Source: Sporodiniella umbellata (lineage: Eukaryota; Mucoromycota; Mucoromycetes; Mucorales; Rhizopodaceae). From it: 64,000 nucleotides of DNA. Under the pieces are notes generated by a model. The model saw nothing but the letters and a program-made list of their open reading frames with translations, searched no databases and was not told where the DNA came from. This document shows, piece after piece, positions 22,611-35,504 of the stretch. The DNA is taken from positions 273,501-337,500 of the forward strand of contig JAIXMR010000002.1 of the NCBI GenBank assembly GCA_025677835.1, read 5' to 3'. The position numbers and the translations under genes are program-made. Every line of letters begins with the position of its first letter. Positions within the stretch are counted from its first letter, which is position 1.

Positions 22611-23760
22611 GATACATTGTAGAACGGACTGAATGTTTGGCCTTCGTTGAGGTTGGACTTCAAGCATACTGGAAATTAAGCGTTGTATTAATAAATTAGT
22701 GTGGCCTGGAAAGCTATACTGTCCATTCATGATTGCTAATGCAATAGACCCACCGGAACGTATGGTCCTTTCAAAGGGGTTTTCTCCATATATCATTGTA
22801 TAAAGCGTACATCCTAATGACCAGATATCTACTTTTTCATCAATTCTAGGGTGCGCACACACATCAAAGAGTTCAGGAGCACGATAAGGCATGGAGCAGT
22901 GCTCAGCTGCTTCATCTTGTATTTGCTGGGCCATCTTCTTACTTTTTATCTCTATTCTAGCCTTTTGGGCAGAGCCAAAGTCCATCAAAACAATATCCTT
23001 TCCATCGTCTGATAGCAGTATATTCCTTTTTGTTTGTAACAGCATTAGTCTGCATCTTTTGTTTATTCATTTACTGTATTGTACTTTACGCAGGTTTGAT
23101 ATCTCGGTGAGCCCATGGTACAATTTCTCCTCTTTCTTCATGCTCCGTCAAAGCCTTGACCGCTAAGCAAATCTGCTTAAAGATTGACATTGCATCTTCA
23201 AGTTGAAGCTGATTTTCTCTGTCACCACTAATCCAATCCTGCAGACTCCCTTTCTAAATAACTCAAGCTCAATTTTTGTTTGGTGATTTTCTTCTTGAAA
23301 ATGGTGTCTTACTTTGTAATAAGGTAGCACCATGTAAAGTAGCCGTAGTCCGCTTTCTTCTTTAATGATACATACATCCTTTTTTTTTTTTTGGTTTAAG
23401 TATTTCTGAAAATTTTGATTATGAAGACTACCTCGACTTTGATAATATTTTTATGATTGAATCGACTTAGTAAAATGCCTTCTCTTATAGCTCTATCCGT
23501 TGTTTCTCTATTGTTGCATTTTATCACCTTCACTGCGTACTCTGCATTGCGCTGGTTTTGTGCCAAATAAATATAAGAAAAGCCTCTAACTCCAGTTGAG
23601 CTTATTTGCGTATATTTTTTAGTTTACTCTACCCTTCTCCCAATAATCTGGTCAGTCTAAAAGAATTGCCATTGATCTTCAAGACTGATTGAATCAAGGG
23701 ATCATTACTTTGATGTGCAATGGCCTGAACAGATCCCGCAAAATTAGAAAAGAACGACAT
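22590..23760 (-). CDS. STK16/Env7-like Ser/Thr kinase
   Basis: Exons (minus) are 23760-23633, 23585-23432, 23378-23313, 23253-23090 and 23025-22590, giving 315 residues, the usual size for the NAK/STK16 group. The glycine loop reads LLGEGGFSYIYLA, the ATP lysine is in EYAVKVIK, the catalytic loop is HRDIKPANILL, the metal site is MDFGSA and the activation end is PYRAPELF. These and the following DEKVDIWSLGCTLY match STK16, a Golgi or vacuole membrane kinase that is usually lipid-anchored. The acceptor at 23586 was chosen over one 14 nt earlier because it restores the exact family loop. The short N-terminus has no cysteine pair, so membrane attachment is not obvious. Confidence 0.92.
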
Positions 23761-25551
23761 TAGTGGAAATAAAATGAAAGAGCAATATCGCTACATTAAA
23801 GAGGACGGGTATGAACGGTTCCTGAATTTTCCATTCAATTCCGACAGGTTTCGACTGTTTTGTTGATAGGCTCTTTTTGAGCAAAACCAAGACAAATAAA
23901 GCCTCCCGTTAAAACTTCAAACTAAAGGAACCTCAGCTTTAAGTAAGATGATTTAGAGTCACTTTGCGTTTCTTGATTGTCAGATCTTTTCAAAAGATCG
24001 TTTTTATTTAAAATCTGCAACCGTTTCTTTTTTCAAGAGAGTGGCCAACATTTTTAATCAAATTTTGATTGAATTACTCGACCATTAGCTAGAATAGTCT
24101 AGCAATGTCAAAAAAAAAACTCAAGATGCTATAGCAGTAATTCCTTTACCAATACTTGACATATATGAGTTTATATGTACTTTATTTCAGCTTTTGCTTA
24201 CAAAAAAAAAAAAAAAAAAAAAAAATACGCGCACATACAACAAAAGCAAACAGGGTTTTGTACATACAATCATTGATATAAAATTAAATCTAAGAAACTG
24301 TAGCCGAAGCTACGTTTAAGGCATTTATTGCAAAAAATACTTTGCCGAATAAATTTTAAAGTTCCATATTATTAAACAAGTAGACAAGTGAAAAGCTGCG
24401 AAAAGGTTTAAAAGATATCCTTTAAACACTTTCATAAAACAAACCAAAGTTTGGCTATAAGTACATTGTATAAGAACATAAACAATCTATAATCGAGCAG
24501 TTTAATGAAGTCATAATCTATTTGCTTTTTAAGCTTTTCTATACTTTGGAAACACTTTCTAGAACTTTGGCGGCCTTTAAGAGTCTAAACAAACATATTT
24601 GATCAGACTCTAACACGGCTTTTTTTATCTACTATTATTCAATACTGTTTATCGTGAGTATTTTTTGTTATTAAAGCAAAAAAGGTAAGTAGTAACCGTT
24701 GAATAGGGATTTAAATTGATATTCGCATAGAAAAACGTCTCAATACAGAAATCATTAGTAAATTAGTTTGAAACTTAAAAGATATTTGAATACATGTAGC
24801 TGACTTTCAAAAGACATCTTCCATAAGAATAAAGAGTGTTGATTTTAAACTCGTCTTAACAATATACAGTATTGTGAAGACTCTAGCTTAAATTCATTAA
24901 GTTGTGGTCTTAAAAAAGAAAGCATTTTCAACATGAAGAACCTTAGAAAATAAAGAGTGTTATTTCATGTAGGACTATTAGCTGTTCGATTGTGACCGTT
25001 GTTTGCCCTTGATACAGTCGAATTGCTAGATTATACAAATATATTATCTTTTTGATACTATTGATTCAAAACTATACATGCGAACCCACACTCTAAACCC
25101 TAATACAACTATCTGTTGCTTACATGAATTCAATGGTTTCAATTAGGAATCCAGCCCAGCAAAACCGTTTGTCATATTTTAGATTACACTAACCATTCTA
25201 AGTGAAAAAATGTATCAGATTTCACTGAAAATCATAAAAAAAAAGTAGCGAACCAATTTTTTTAGCGATTTGAAAATAAACAGAACCATAAATGTGTTTA
25301 ATAAATAAAAAACTAATTTTTTTTTCAAAAAAAAAAAAAACAATGTGTGGTCTTTTTGACTTTCTTGTTGTTGTCTACAGCTTTTTGTTTGTGGGTAAAA
25401 TTTTACTGGAACTTACTTGAACGGCGACTGTCAAGGCTTTCCTCATTTTTGTCTTGCTTAATAGTTTAAAAAGGTCTGATCAAAGAATATCAGGTTCTTT
25501 TTATTCTATTTTTTTGTTTACCCTTTCTGATAGGTTGTAGAGCTAATCTTA
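23761..25551. other. Long AT-rich spacer
   Basis: No gene was found in about 1.8 kb. An A run lies at 24202-24225. Frames are short and interrupted on both strands. The STK16-like promoter must lie at the left end. Confidence 0.55.
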
Positions 25552-26709
25552 TCAGTGACTATTAGTTTCTTCTTCTCTGTGTAGGCGTTTGCGAGATAAT
25601 CTCTGCCCACTAACTTGTCCAAAATTAGTTGTCAATTGAAAGCTCCCTTGGGATGTATCGCTATTAGAAAGGTAGGAGCTCTCAGAGTGAAAGTCACTGT
25701 CGACTTCTAAGGGGGTCCTGCTTGAATTTTCTTGGCCAGAGCTTTCTTTTGTCACTTGCTTATTCCTAACTGCTTCAGTATAAGGAAGCTCTTCAACATC
25801 GCTATTATCGTCTAGATCAATGACAACGACATTCTGTGGTTTGGAAGCCTCTTCACGCTTAATAGAATGGTTTGGGCTTAACGGTCCGCCCTTACCATCG
25901 CTTGAGCGAAGCTCCAAAATTCTTTTCTTTAAGGTCTCAGTCCTAGCCTTTTTTTTTTTAATTGAGCCGTTAATACTCTGACTCGATGTATAGCTCTATC
26001 GTTTTCTCTACAGCAATTTGTATTATTATTGTCTCCTTTCAATATACACATATAAATAATATAGCGCATACTCTGTCAAGGTGGCACACCGGCCTTTGAT
26101 TCCACCAATGGCCAACACCAACTCAGATCGCGGTCGACGCAAGAGAGCATCCAGGTAGCTCTGTGTTGTAGGCAAGGCCATATGGCTATCCAAGTCAGAT
26201 ATACTACAAAACAAAGTAAGTGCTGGTTCAATACAAACATCTCAAGTACCGTTTGAGTTGCTTAAAGTATTTTAAGCTTTGAAGTTTCTCTTCACATTCT
26301 TCTGATTTTTTTTTCCAAATTTCTTCGCTGATAGCTGCATGTGTAGCTTTCAATTCTAGCCTATTACGTTTATCCATCAAACTTGCAACTTCATTTTTCA
26401 ATTTACAAATTTCTTCAAGATCTTTATTTGATGATTCTGAGATGTCGCTATTACTTGAAAAATAAACTGGAGATATTACTTCTTCGCGAGGTATGCGAGA
26501 TTTACAAATGGGGCACGAAAATTTTTGTAGTAAGTTTGGATCTGCATCAATCCATGTGTCAATACTGTTAATCGTAGTAATATGTGTTAATGATAAACAT
26601 TTTATAAGAAAAAAAAATACCAGTGCTTATGAAACAAATGACCACAGGGTATTAGGGAAGAAGTTTCGGAACGGACATCGCCTATACAAATCGTGCAAAC
26701 AATAGACAT
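25552..26709 (-). CDS. RING-H2 protein, TRAIP/NOPO-like E3 ligase candidate
   Basis: Exons (minus) are 26709-26621, 26564-26250, 26203-26048 and 25975-25552, giving 327 residues. An N-terminal RING has CTICIGD, PCGHLFHKHC and CPICK spacing (C3H2C3). It is followed by a charged helix likely to form a coiled coil (about residues 75-130) and a segment with RRPRSELVLAIGGIKGRC, which resembles the region after the RING in TRAIP. The C-terminus is disordered, with Asp/Glu-Ser patches including VVVIDLDDNSDVEEL, a possible SUMO-interacting motif. TRAIP acts on stalled replisomes in animals; transfer of that role here is an inference. The junction between exons 3 and 4 could use a nearby alternative donor. 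Confidence 0.72.
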
Positions 26710-27989
26710 TGTTATAAGCTTATAGAGAAAAATGCGAAAAAAGAAAAAAAAGACAGGCACGTCAATTCTAGAAAATGTATTTTTCAAATTCAACTACATG
26801 GCAAGTCAGCCGTGCTACTTGTTAGAGCTTACACATATTTCAAAAAATATAGTTGTATGCACTTATAGTACCGTTAGTTTACAGGCTGATATTAATCTTA
26901 CAAAAGAAACTTTTTATTAACCATTGTTATAATATCTTTCACTAAAATAGTATTATATACACTTTTAGCTTTGCTTTGCTTGTGTTAAAAAGAGCTCATG
27001 AAGGAGGCGATTTCCATATATCACATAGCATAGATCAGTTGTTATACGAAAGCTGCTTTTAAGCGCGTCATAAAAAAAAAGCGAACAGACACGACATATT
27101 TTTATGAATAGTCATGAGTTTGATCTACAGCTTTTAGTATTTGGCAAAAACTAAAGGGGAGCTAGTGAACGTGTAAAACAAGTTCCCAGTTCTTCTTTTA
27201 TTTACTCACAAAGCGAAAAGAGTATAGTCAATAGGTCTTTTTGTAGGAATAAATTGCATAACTCAAGTTAATCTCCACTGTACCCCAAACAATGATAGAC
27301 AGAATTTAAAGGATTGTATCCCTATTTACTAGTTTATGGGTAGTTTTGAAGGTCTTTTGGTTGTTTGGTTTTGAAGTAATCGTAGGACTCTTAAGGTTTA
27401 AGGTATTATTTCTAATCTCGGAACATGTCTTGCAACCTGGACCCTCGGTACTGTCAGATGTGTTCTCACTTGCTCGCGTTTAATTCTGCATATCATCAAA
27501 AGAATCTTAAAAATTCGTTTTTTTTTTTTTTTTTTTTTTTTAAAACAGTTGTCCTTTTTCTATTTTATATAGTGAATCTTTAGTTTGTTTGCTCTTCTTT
27601 TTTTTCAATTTTGTGAGATCTTGTGTATCTATGCAAACGCACATTTTTACGGTATTAACTCTACCTTTTTTTCGTTTCAACTTTCGCTTGTGACACACCC
27701 ACAGAAAACCGCTTACCCTTCAACCAAACACTGTTCTTTTTTTTTTTTGCTCAAAGAACATACGATAATACTGCTATTGAAGTGAATATCGATTTTGCTG
27801 GATACTCATAGTAATTAAGAATAGTTTTAAAAGACCACAGAACATAGAGCTTACAAACTCTCAAATAAAAAGCTCCTAATGCCATATTTTAATACAATGT
27901 GTGTAAATCCAAGTAAAAAACATTAAATTTGTCCCAAAATGTCATTTTTCTTTCGCTGTCACCTTCTAGTTTTTTTCTGTATTAAATAT
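26710..27989. other. Divergent promoter spacer
   Basis: It lies between the heads of the RING gene (-) and EME1 (+). It contains a T run near 27518-27541. No extra exon was supported on either strand. Confidence 0.55.
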
Positions 27990-30148
27990 ATGGCCAACAT
28001 TGATCGTCTAGTTGAACAAGTGATTTCTATTGATAGCTCTCAGAGTGCCTCGGATATTCGTAGAGACATTGAGTACACAAAAAGCGCAGAACTTACATTA
28101 AACAGACTGCTTGATGGGGAAGTAAAGCAATTTCCTTTTAACAAAGGTTCAAACCAACATCTCATTAATCAAAAAAGTTTCTTCAAGGAATAGATAACAA
28201 CAACAGTACAGGCGATGTCCTGGTTATTCTTGACTCTGATGAAGAGGAGATCAGTCCAGATAATTTAACAATCGACCCTTCGTAAAATAAGAATAGCAAT
28301 AATGTCTTTTTCATTAATATAACCCGTGCTTCACCTACAGACCAAGTGATACACCTGAAACTTCCATACCCCAACTTCATAAGAAGAGGCCTTTGGAATT
28401 AGCCAAGAACGATCTGAATTTTGATAGTAAAAAAAAAAGCAAATCTGTAGACAACTATACTTTAAGAAGAAAAGGGAGCTTATCTCCAACCGAAGTTCTT
28501 GATTTTCAAAATACAGTTGAGATAGATTCCCCAGTCTTGGAGATTCCACACGATTTGCCTATACGTATTGACGATCTACCATCAAAAGACAATCAAATCA
28601 CATATGAACCTCTTCCCCCAATTATTGATAAACACAAAGATAAGGATATGATCTATGTACCATCACATGATGAATTCCTCAACGATCTGCTTAATCTAAA
28701 AACAAAAATCAGTCCTACGGAGAACGATAATGGAATTAAGCTTAAAGGAAACAGGAAAGAAAATGAAATCTACAAGCATACACCACCTGCTTTCGAAAGA
28801 TCTTTTTCTGAGACGTCGTTTGAGACTTTGGAGCCAATTGTAGCCGAGGAAGTATCTTTAAAGGTAAAGTTATTTTTGTATCAATTTATAAACCAAGACT
28901 ATTTACATGTATTTTCATAAAGGAGAAGAGAAAGCAACAAAGCCAGAAAAAGAAATTAGAAAGAGAAGCACTTTTAGAAATTAAAAGAAGAGAAAAAGAA
29001 GAGAAACAGGTATTGTCATTGTTTTTAGCCCTGGTAGATGGTTTATACTTTTATTAGAAAGAGAAAGAAAAGAATATGCTATTTGAGAAAGAAAACCGAC
29101 TGAAGAACAATCGGGAAGAGATACTAAAAGAAATGATAGTGGCTATTCATCCCGCTTTTAGTTCACAAAAAGTTGGCAAACTACTAGAATCCGTACTACA
29201 ATCTAAAATGGCAGAAGTGACAGAACTCCTTGATACTGAACAGTATGCTATATCTTGGCGTAGAAAATGCACTGCAGAGTGGAATACGGATTCGCAAAGT
29301 TTTATACCACTACAAAAGACAGAAATTATCGAAGAGCCATTTGTCCTGGTGTATATGCATGTGGAAGAGTTGATCGACCGTATTCAAAACAACACAGTTT
29401 ATAGACATATCGAGAAAATCCAAAACGCAAAGAAGAAATATCAAGTTTTATTGCTTGTTGAAGGGGTAGAGGCTTACTACAAAAAAAGAGCTCTATTGCA
29501 AAAAAGATTATTTGAAAATGAAGTTAGGAAAACAATAAACGACCCAGCATCCGCCACTCCTAAAACCAGTAAAAAAAAAAAACAAGTAGTGAGCGTAGAC
29601 GACTTGCCAAGTCAAGAATCTGTAGAAGAGTATTTAAATGAGCTTCAGTTTATGCACGATATCATGCTGGTACCAACAAAGAGCGATGATGATACTGTAA
29701 GCTGGATAGAAAGTTTAACAACAGATTTGGCTTTAGGAAGATACAAGTAAATATTTATTACGTTTTGTGTTTACTGAAATATTTGTACTAGAGAAAAAAA
29801 CTTGAACAACGCTTACAAAGGAATAAAGAGTGGCTCAAATCCAACTGATGCTTATTTTAAAATGCTACAGGAAATCCGATTGTGCACGCCTGCTATTGCA
29901 AAAAGCATTATGAAGGAATACCCAACATTACAACTGCTACATAGAAAATACGAAAAAACTGAAAGTTCACAAAGAAACCTACTCCTCTCACATTTGGAAG
30001 TAAGTGTTTTGAGATTACAGCTGAAGCTCATTTTTTTAAGGTTCAAAGAAGCGCTTTGCAAGCTAGAGACAGAACCGTCAATAAAGTCATGTCTAAGAAA
30101 ATCTGTAATATATTCAATAGTGACGACCCAAGTCTTTTTTTGTATTAA
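27990..30148 (+). CDS. EME1: Structure-specific endonuclease subunit Eme1/Mms4
   Basis: Exons are 27990-28146, 28194-28281, 28341-28863, 28923-29009, 29058-29746, 29792-29999 and 30041-30148, giving 619 residues. The N-terminal 260 residues are disordered with an acidic VILDSDEEE patch. A Lys/Glu-rich coiled coil follows. The C-terminal ERCC4-like fold carries LLLVEGVEAYYKK and then the helix-hairpin-helix region (MLQEIRLCTPAIAKSI, KEYPTLQLL). Eme1 is the non-catalytic partner of Mus81; the pair cuts branched DNA at stalled forks and crossovers. The acceptor at 29791 keeps the frame; a second AG two bases later would shift it and bring a stop. The first in-frame Met at 27939 was rejected as too hydrophobic. 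Confidence 0.87.
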
Positions 30149-31090
30149 GTAAATTAAATAAACTTTAAAAAACGGGAGGAGTTAAAAACTGTGGATTTTA
30201 AGTACTAGAGTTCAATTTCTATAAAAGCACCGTGTGGTTTCAGTTTTGATAGAAATGAGACTTTGAAAGGTTCATAGTTTATAATTAAGCTCAAAAATCA
30301 GAAATCAATTACAGGTTTTGCACTTGACTTTAGGGCTTTGGCGAAACCGCATTCTTAAATCTTGCTGATCAAACTTTACGTTCACAATTACCATAAGACA
30401 GTCTTTAACTCTTCATAACAATTGTGGTATTGTTTTGAAGATGTGCGTTTTAAAGACAAGGACTTTTTTTATCAGGTTGAGAAATCAGGCAAGAAAAAGA
30501 CAAGTTTAACGAGACTGAATAAAGATGGTTTTTATTTAGTTCAAAATATCGAGTGTATTTATACTGTTTGAGAAAAAGATCTGGATCTTTACCGTAGTCG
30601 TTCTTTATAGCTAAAAGTGGATTATCCCTGTAAATCTGATGAGGATGTTTTCTCTTTGTTAATTAGACGTGGTACGTTCGGTACAGACTTATTATGGGTG
30701 GACTGCCTAGATCTCAAAGTACAAAGGGGAACGCTTAATAAGGTATGTACTACGTCTGTGTTATAAATCTTATATGGACATATCTTAATATGGGTAGTTG
30801 ACTAAGTAAGGTAAGTGATACATGTAGTTACGACCGATTAGAGAATACAAGATTACTTCCATACTTGATGTGCACTTCAAGATGTCAGGTTTGCTTATAT
30901 GTAACTCATTATTCTTCAGTTGAATTATTCAAAGTGTATTCAAAGGTGAGTCGGAACACGACACAGGTCAAATCATATCTATAACAGGCGTGACTACCTC
31001 TTTCTTTTTTAAGTCCATACAAAGAAACAGTAAATGGACACCTAGGGTACCTTACGAAAATGATTTGCAATAAAGCGCGTATCCCTTTTA
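30149..31090. other. Convergent intergenic region
   Basis: EME1 and the Hda2/3-like gene point into this stretch of about 940 bp. I see no gene, repeat or RNA signature in it. Confidence 0.55.
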
Positions 31091-32928
31091 TTACAATAAA
31101 CCTTGGATATCGCTTTGAAATTTTTTCAAAGCTTTTTCCAATGCTAAAGAGTAATCATCTTGTACGATAATTTTACTAAGTGATGTATGAGATGGCATAG
31201 GACTAGGGGTAGCAGTAGAGGTACTCTCGGATTTATCCAAGGGCTGCGGAGAAAGAACTCCTAACGGCTCTACTGTCCCTACCTGTTTAGCCTCCGCGAC
31301 TCTGGTTGCCTGATTACTTATTTGAGTTGGCGGGTTATCCTCATTCACTTTGTTATTATATTCTCGAACTTTGGGATCACGACAGTGTATTTCTGTAGTC
31401 TGTTTTTCTAAAACAGGAGGCATTGTAGGAGCACGCGACATTTCATCCAGAGGCTCAGTCTATAGACAATATTAAATATTTTTCTTCATAAAAAAAGGCT
31501 TACTTTGAGCCGTTTAGCGTCGCCCCTGGTATTGTCTATCTCCCCTCTCTCTGTCACTGCTGGTTTGCAGTCGTATGGGGGATCAGAATCAGGGCGTTTA
31601 GAGCTTGAAGCGGAAGCTTTATATGTGGACGATTCAAGCTCTCTAGATTTAATCCCTTTAACATCATGATGGGTAGATGTATAGTTTGCCAAAGGGGCAG
31701 AATATCTAGTATTTGAAGAGGTGTATTTTGTGCTCGAAGAGGGACACGAATCTGTAGGGCTACGTTTTGATAAATGAGAAGCTGAGCGTGCAGGAGGGGC
31801 ATACTGAGAAGCTGCACGCACAGTTGAGGCTAAGCGAGCACGGCTTTTGGGGTCCAAATGCTTTGAAGGCACAACAGGAGAACTTTTGAAATTAAAATAA
31901 AATTCAATCATCTCTCTATTGCTATTACAAAAATTAAATCGATAGTCTTTCACAGAAGGGTAATCGATTGTCCAATTAACAATATCCGTAGCCACATAAT
32001 TATTCCACATTACGACTTTTTCTGGAGGGGTTCGCCGCGATGACTTTTTAAACAAGGCTTCAAAATCCTCTTTTTTTAGCTTGCTTAAATAGTCAAAGGG
32101 CGTAAGCGAACGAGGATTGATAGCACGATAATTATGGAGCTTCATTTCAGGTGTATCGATACAATTTAAATAGAGTGTTTTTTTAGTATGCAGTTCTCTG
32201 CATACATTTTGATTGGGAATCACGTCCTCAATCGATATCCCACTATCTGCGACCATAATAAGACCAATGGTGTTCCCTTGGTTCTATGTTTTTACAAGTT
32301 GGAAATGAGTTACTTATGTATATGCTTGCATATACATAAATGTATCGATGTGTTTGTTTGTTTTTTTCTTAGAAAAAAAAAAAGGAGAAAAAGACGTTAC
32401 ACTGCTCTGTTTATCTTTCTTTCCGGGGTTTGCGGTCGAAGCAACTAAACCAAAAGCGCCTTTAAAAAATCCTCTCGTTACTAGGTCGGTAGTTTTATAT
32501 CCTCTGCCTTTTATCATTTGTCTCAATACTGTTTCAGTCACTTCGTTGCTACACACAAAAGCCACCTCTAAAGGCTTTTATAGCAACACAAGTTAGATGT
32601 TTGTTACACGCATTTTTGCTCATAATTTTTTTTTTTTTTTTACTTTAGTAGTAGCGGCAGCTTTCAAAAACTTCAAAAAATCTTTTATGAACATCAGCTT
32701 TCCAGACTGGGTTAAGTCCTTTTCGCTGATGTTACCAATTGTTTCAGTTTGAGGTAGAGCAATCATGGGATGAACAAAATAGCTAACAGCAGTTCCTATG
32801 TAGTCAGCGTTTAGATTGCAACGCACTATGAACTCCTCATAGACATTGGTTTGATAATCAGTAGCTGCAATTGGGACGCAGTTAAGCGTGATGGGGTCTG
32901 GCATGTCTGCTGCAGTAGTGTTGAGCAT
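31091..32928 (-). CDS. Hda2/Hda3-like protein (class II histone deacetylase complex subunit)
   Basis: Exons (minus) are 32928-32644, 32574-32401, 32283-31504 and 31459-31091, giving 535 residues. The first 260 residues look like the degenerate SNF2-helicase-like fold of Hda2/3 subunits: a block around VHPMIALP, then TQSGKLMFIKDFLKFL (the SGK signature), VAFVCSNEVTETVL, GAFGLVAST, GLIMVADSGISIEDVIPN and TLYLNCIDTPEM. No helicase ATP motif is seen, as expected for that family. The rest is Ser/Pro/Thr-rich and disordered, ending in an amphipathic helix (LALEKALKKFQSDIQG). If right, it would scaffold an Hda1-type deacetylase. The match is by motif order and not strong, so a different chromatin role is possible. 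The acceptor of exon 2 could also lie 9 nt further on. Confidence 0.55.
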
Positions 32929-35504
32929 TTTTAGAGTTTCTTTTCTGTGATACGAAGTTTTTGTTTGTTTGGTTTCTTGATATCTTAAGCCGTTTTGAAA
33001 GGGAGAAAGGTTTATACAAATATATGTAAATATGTGTAGAAAAGAAAAAAGAAAAAAAGAAAGAAAAAGTCGCACTTAAGCGTTCTTTTTTTGTGGTACA
33101 AATATATCGCGTCTTGCTTTTATCTAAAAAAAAACTGCTTGGTAAGTCAAGGAATAAAAGGGATCTGACTGAAAGCAAGTACTGCGACTCAGGCTTATTC
33201 CTGAAATTTTTTGAGTGTGCTCATAGCTCTATCGATACCTAACATGTCAGCTATTTTTTTTTGGAAAAACGAAAACGAAAAAAAAAACACGACAAAAATT
33301 TTCATAACAGAAGTTTATAATGATTTCATACAATCGTATAGTATTTATATGTACAACTAGTAAACAAGCGAACAAATAGCAGGCTTTCAAACGGCATCTG
33401 TGGGGAAAGGCCAAGTTGCTTTTGAGTGAGTTTTCTTGGATTTAAAGATAAGCCTTTATTGAACGAGTTAACGTAAATAAAATACTCATGAATAAATAGA
33501 GAGCCATTGTTTTTGGTAAATAATGATTGATCCGGAAAAGACATTTGCGGACTGCCTGATTGTATTCTATCAAACCTTTTGATGTTAACCAGTGAACGCA
33601 TATTTCAAAGTGTGTGGTACTCGCTATCAAATCCTTAGGTCATATTACCATGTCTATTAAATAAGTACGACCAAAGCATACACATATATATGCTTTCGAT
33701 TGAGTTTTTTATGGTAGAATAAAGACTTAATGGACTGCTGCGGAAAAACGAAGTGAACTATGGTTTCTTCTCATGATAAAAGTCAATATTGACCAGTTCG
33801 TATGTACATTTTTAACACAGGTTGATTTTTTTGAATAAGGTTTTTTTTTAAAAAAAAAACATAGCTGAAAAAAGCGTGAAACTCGTTTTAAAATAAGAAA
33901 CGAAAGGTTTTTTTAGTAGCTAAATGGCATTACAGTTGAACTTTTTTTGTAATTGTCTTATATTTGAATTTGTTTACAGTGCCTATAGATGATGGTTGCA
34001 GTGAGATAGCGGGCTTTCAATACCCTTTTACTGCAAAATAGTTAGATCTCTGCCAGCAAAGGACAGTATACAAGTCGCGCTCGATGCCCAAGTCGGAAGA
34101 GTAAACCTGATGATTAAACCTAACCGGACAATAAACATTCATATGTCTACTCGAAACTTTTGGGATATTAACAATCACATTATCTCGCTGTTCAAACTGA
34201 AGCGGTCCCTCGTTCTTAATGAGTAGGCCAACTAGACGACTCACCGCACGTCAAATGGTTTAAACAGTGGCCGGCATAAATTCATTTCTCTTCTAAACTA
34301 TTTTTCAGTTTTATTTAATGATGAGATACTATCTTTGTCCTTCAAAAAGTGTACAAATATACCATGTAAACAATTCTGGCGCCCCAGAATCCTCCCGTAA
34401 GTTCGCATTCTATGGTATTGGCTGACACATGACAAACCATACTCAAATTCATACCTAGCTTCATGATACAAAAACTATTTCATTGCTCCATATGTGTCAC
34501 CTCTATAATGAAAAAATCGAACGCTTACTGGTTAACTACCCAAAGAAATGGTTAGTATGGCAAAATGCATTATCTCATTTTCCACTGTACCTACAGTTTT
34601 AGCTTTACGGACCAAGACCAACAAGTGGCTCTAGGATGGGCAAAAAAATTTGTACACCAATAACTTACTGATATCTCTTAACTGCTACTACTATCACCGC
34701 CCCTCAAGAAGGACTCAATGACTTTGTCCTGAAATCAAATTATATGCCACTCATGGCCAAACCAAGCAAAGAGGCTCTTGGTCAATCGTCTTGGTATTGA
34801 TTTTTATTCTCTTCATATCCTTTTTGACATGGTGGAAGTCCCTATGATGCATTAAATACCCTACATCTATATATTTGTTATTTTCCGTTTATGTTTATAA
34901 CTTCAACCTATTGTATATCTTAAAAGTTCATAAGATGTAATATATTTTACACTACTTTGTAGAACTAAAAAAGTGATATAAAATTAGATTCCGCCACCGA
35001 CAAATGAGCATAAAGCAAAAGGTTTATATAGTTTTTTTTCACAGATTTCTGTAATTGGATCGACCAAGAATAAAGGCGATTAATTTTTGACAACAAATGT
35101 ATATTGATGCAATAATATGCCGAATTGTATTCATGCAAAATAAACAGTAGCGGTGTAGCCTTTTCCAAAGGCTGATGTGACTTCTTTCTGTGCTCAAACA
35201 ACTACTAAAACAGATGACCAGTAGACCAATAGACTTCCGAACGCTCACCGCATTCTTACTTTGGCTGTGAGGTATACAGCATTAGTGATACCACGCATGC
35301 ACAAAACACATATGAAGAAAAAGTATTTCTCCAAACAACTATCGAAGAGAAAGCTAGTTTATCGACAAGTGTAAAGCGGTGGCTTTTGCTTTAAAAATCA
35401 AAACCTCTCAATACTTCAATAACCTACAAAATAAGGCAGTCACGTCAATGTTACCAAGTAGAGAAAAATCTAATGTCAAAACCGTGCATCTACTAGCTGC
35501 ATCA
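32929..35504. other. Gene-poor spacer with coding-like debris
   Basis: No intact gene was found in about 2.6 kb. Coding-like fragments occur at about 34459-34790 (plus) and perhaps 34017-34244 (minus). A T/A palindrome lies at 33841-33859. The promoter of the Hda2/3-like gene must be at the left and that of BMT2 at the right. Confidence 0.5.
34459..34798 (+). pseudogene. Possible decayed coding fragments
   Basis: Three short protein-like stretches follow each other in different frames. They are 34459-34602 (containing EKIERLLVNYPKKWLVWQ), 34598-34663 (FTDQDQQVALGWAKKFVHQ, shifted by +1) and about 34690-34798 (ITAPQEGLNDFVLKSNY to SSWY then stop). No intron of GT-AG type joins them cleanly. 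This pattern suggests an old gene or transposon piece broken by indels. The family is not recognised and the call is tentative. Confidence 0.25.

Noticed and set aside
29792..29999. Apparent frameshift in EME1 between the nuclease-like and HhH parts
   Set aside because: Using the acceptor AG at 29790-29791 in place of the next AG restores one frame through SGSNPTDAYFKML, so no indel is needed.
34017..34244. A 75-codon minus-strand frame in the 33-35 kb spacer
   Set aside because: It begins with ATG but shows no recognisable domain and has no splice partners. It may be part of the same debris, but is not supported as a gene.
34318..34432. A possible C/D snoRNA (ATGATGA followed by CTGA about 110 bases later)
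   Set aside because: No terminal stem and no internal C'/D' boxes or obvious rRNA guide were visible.
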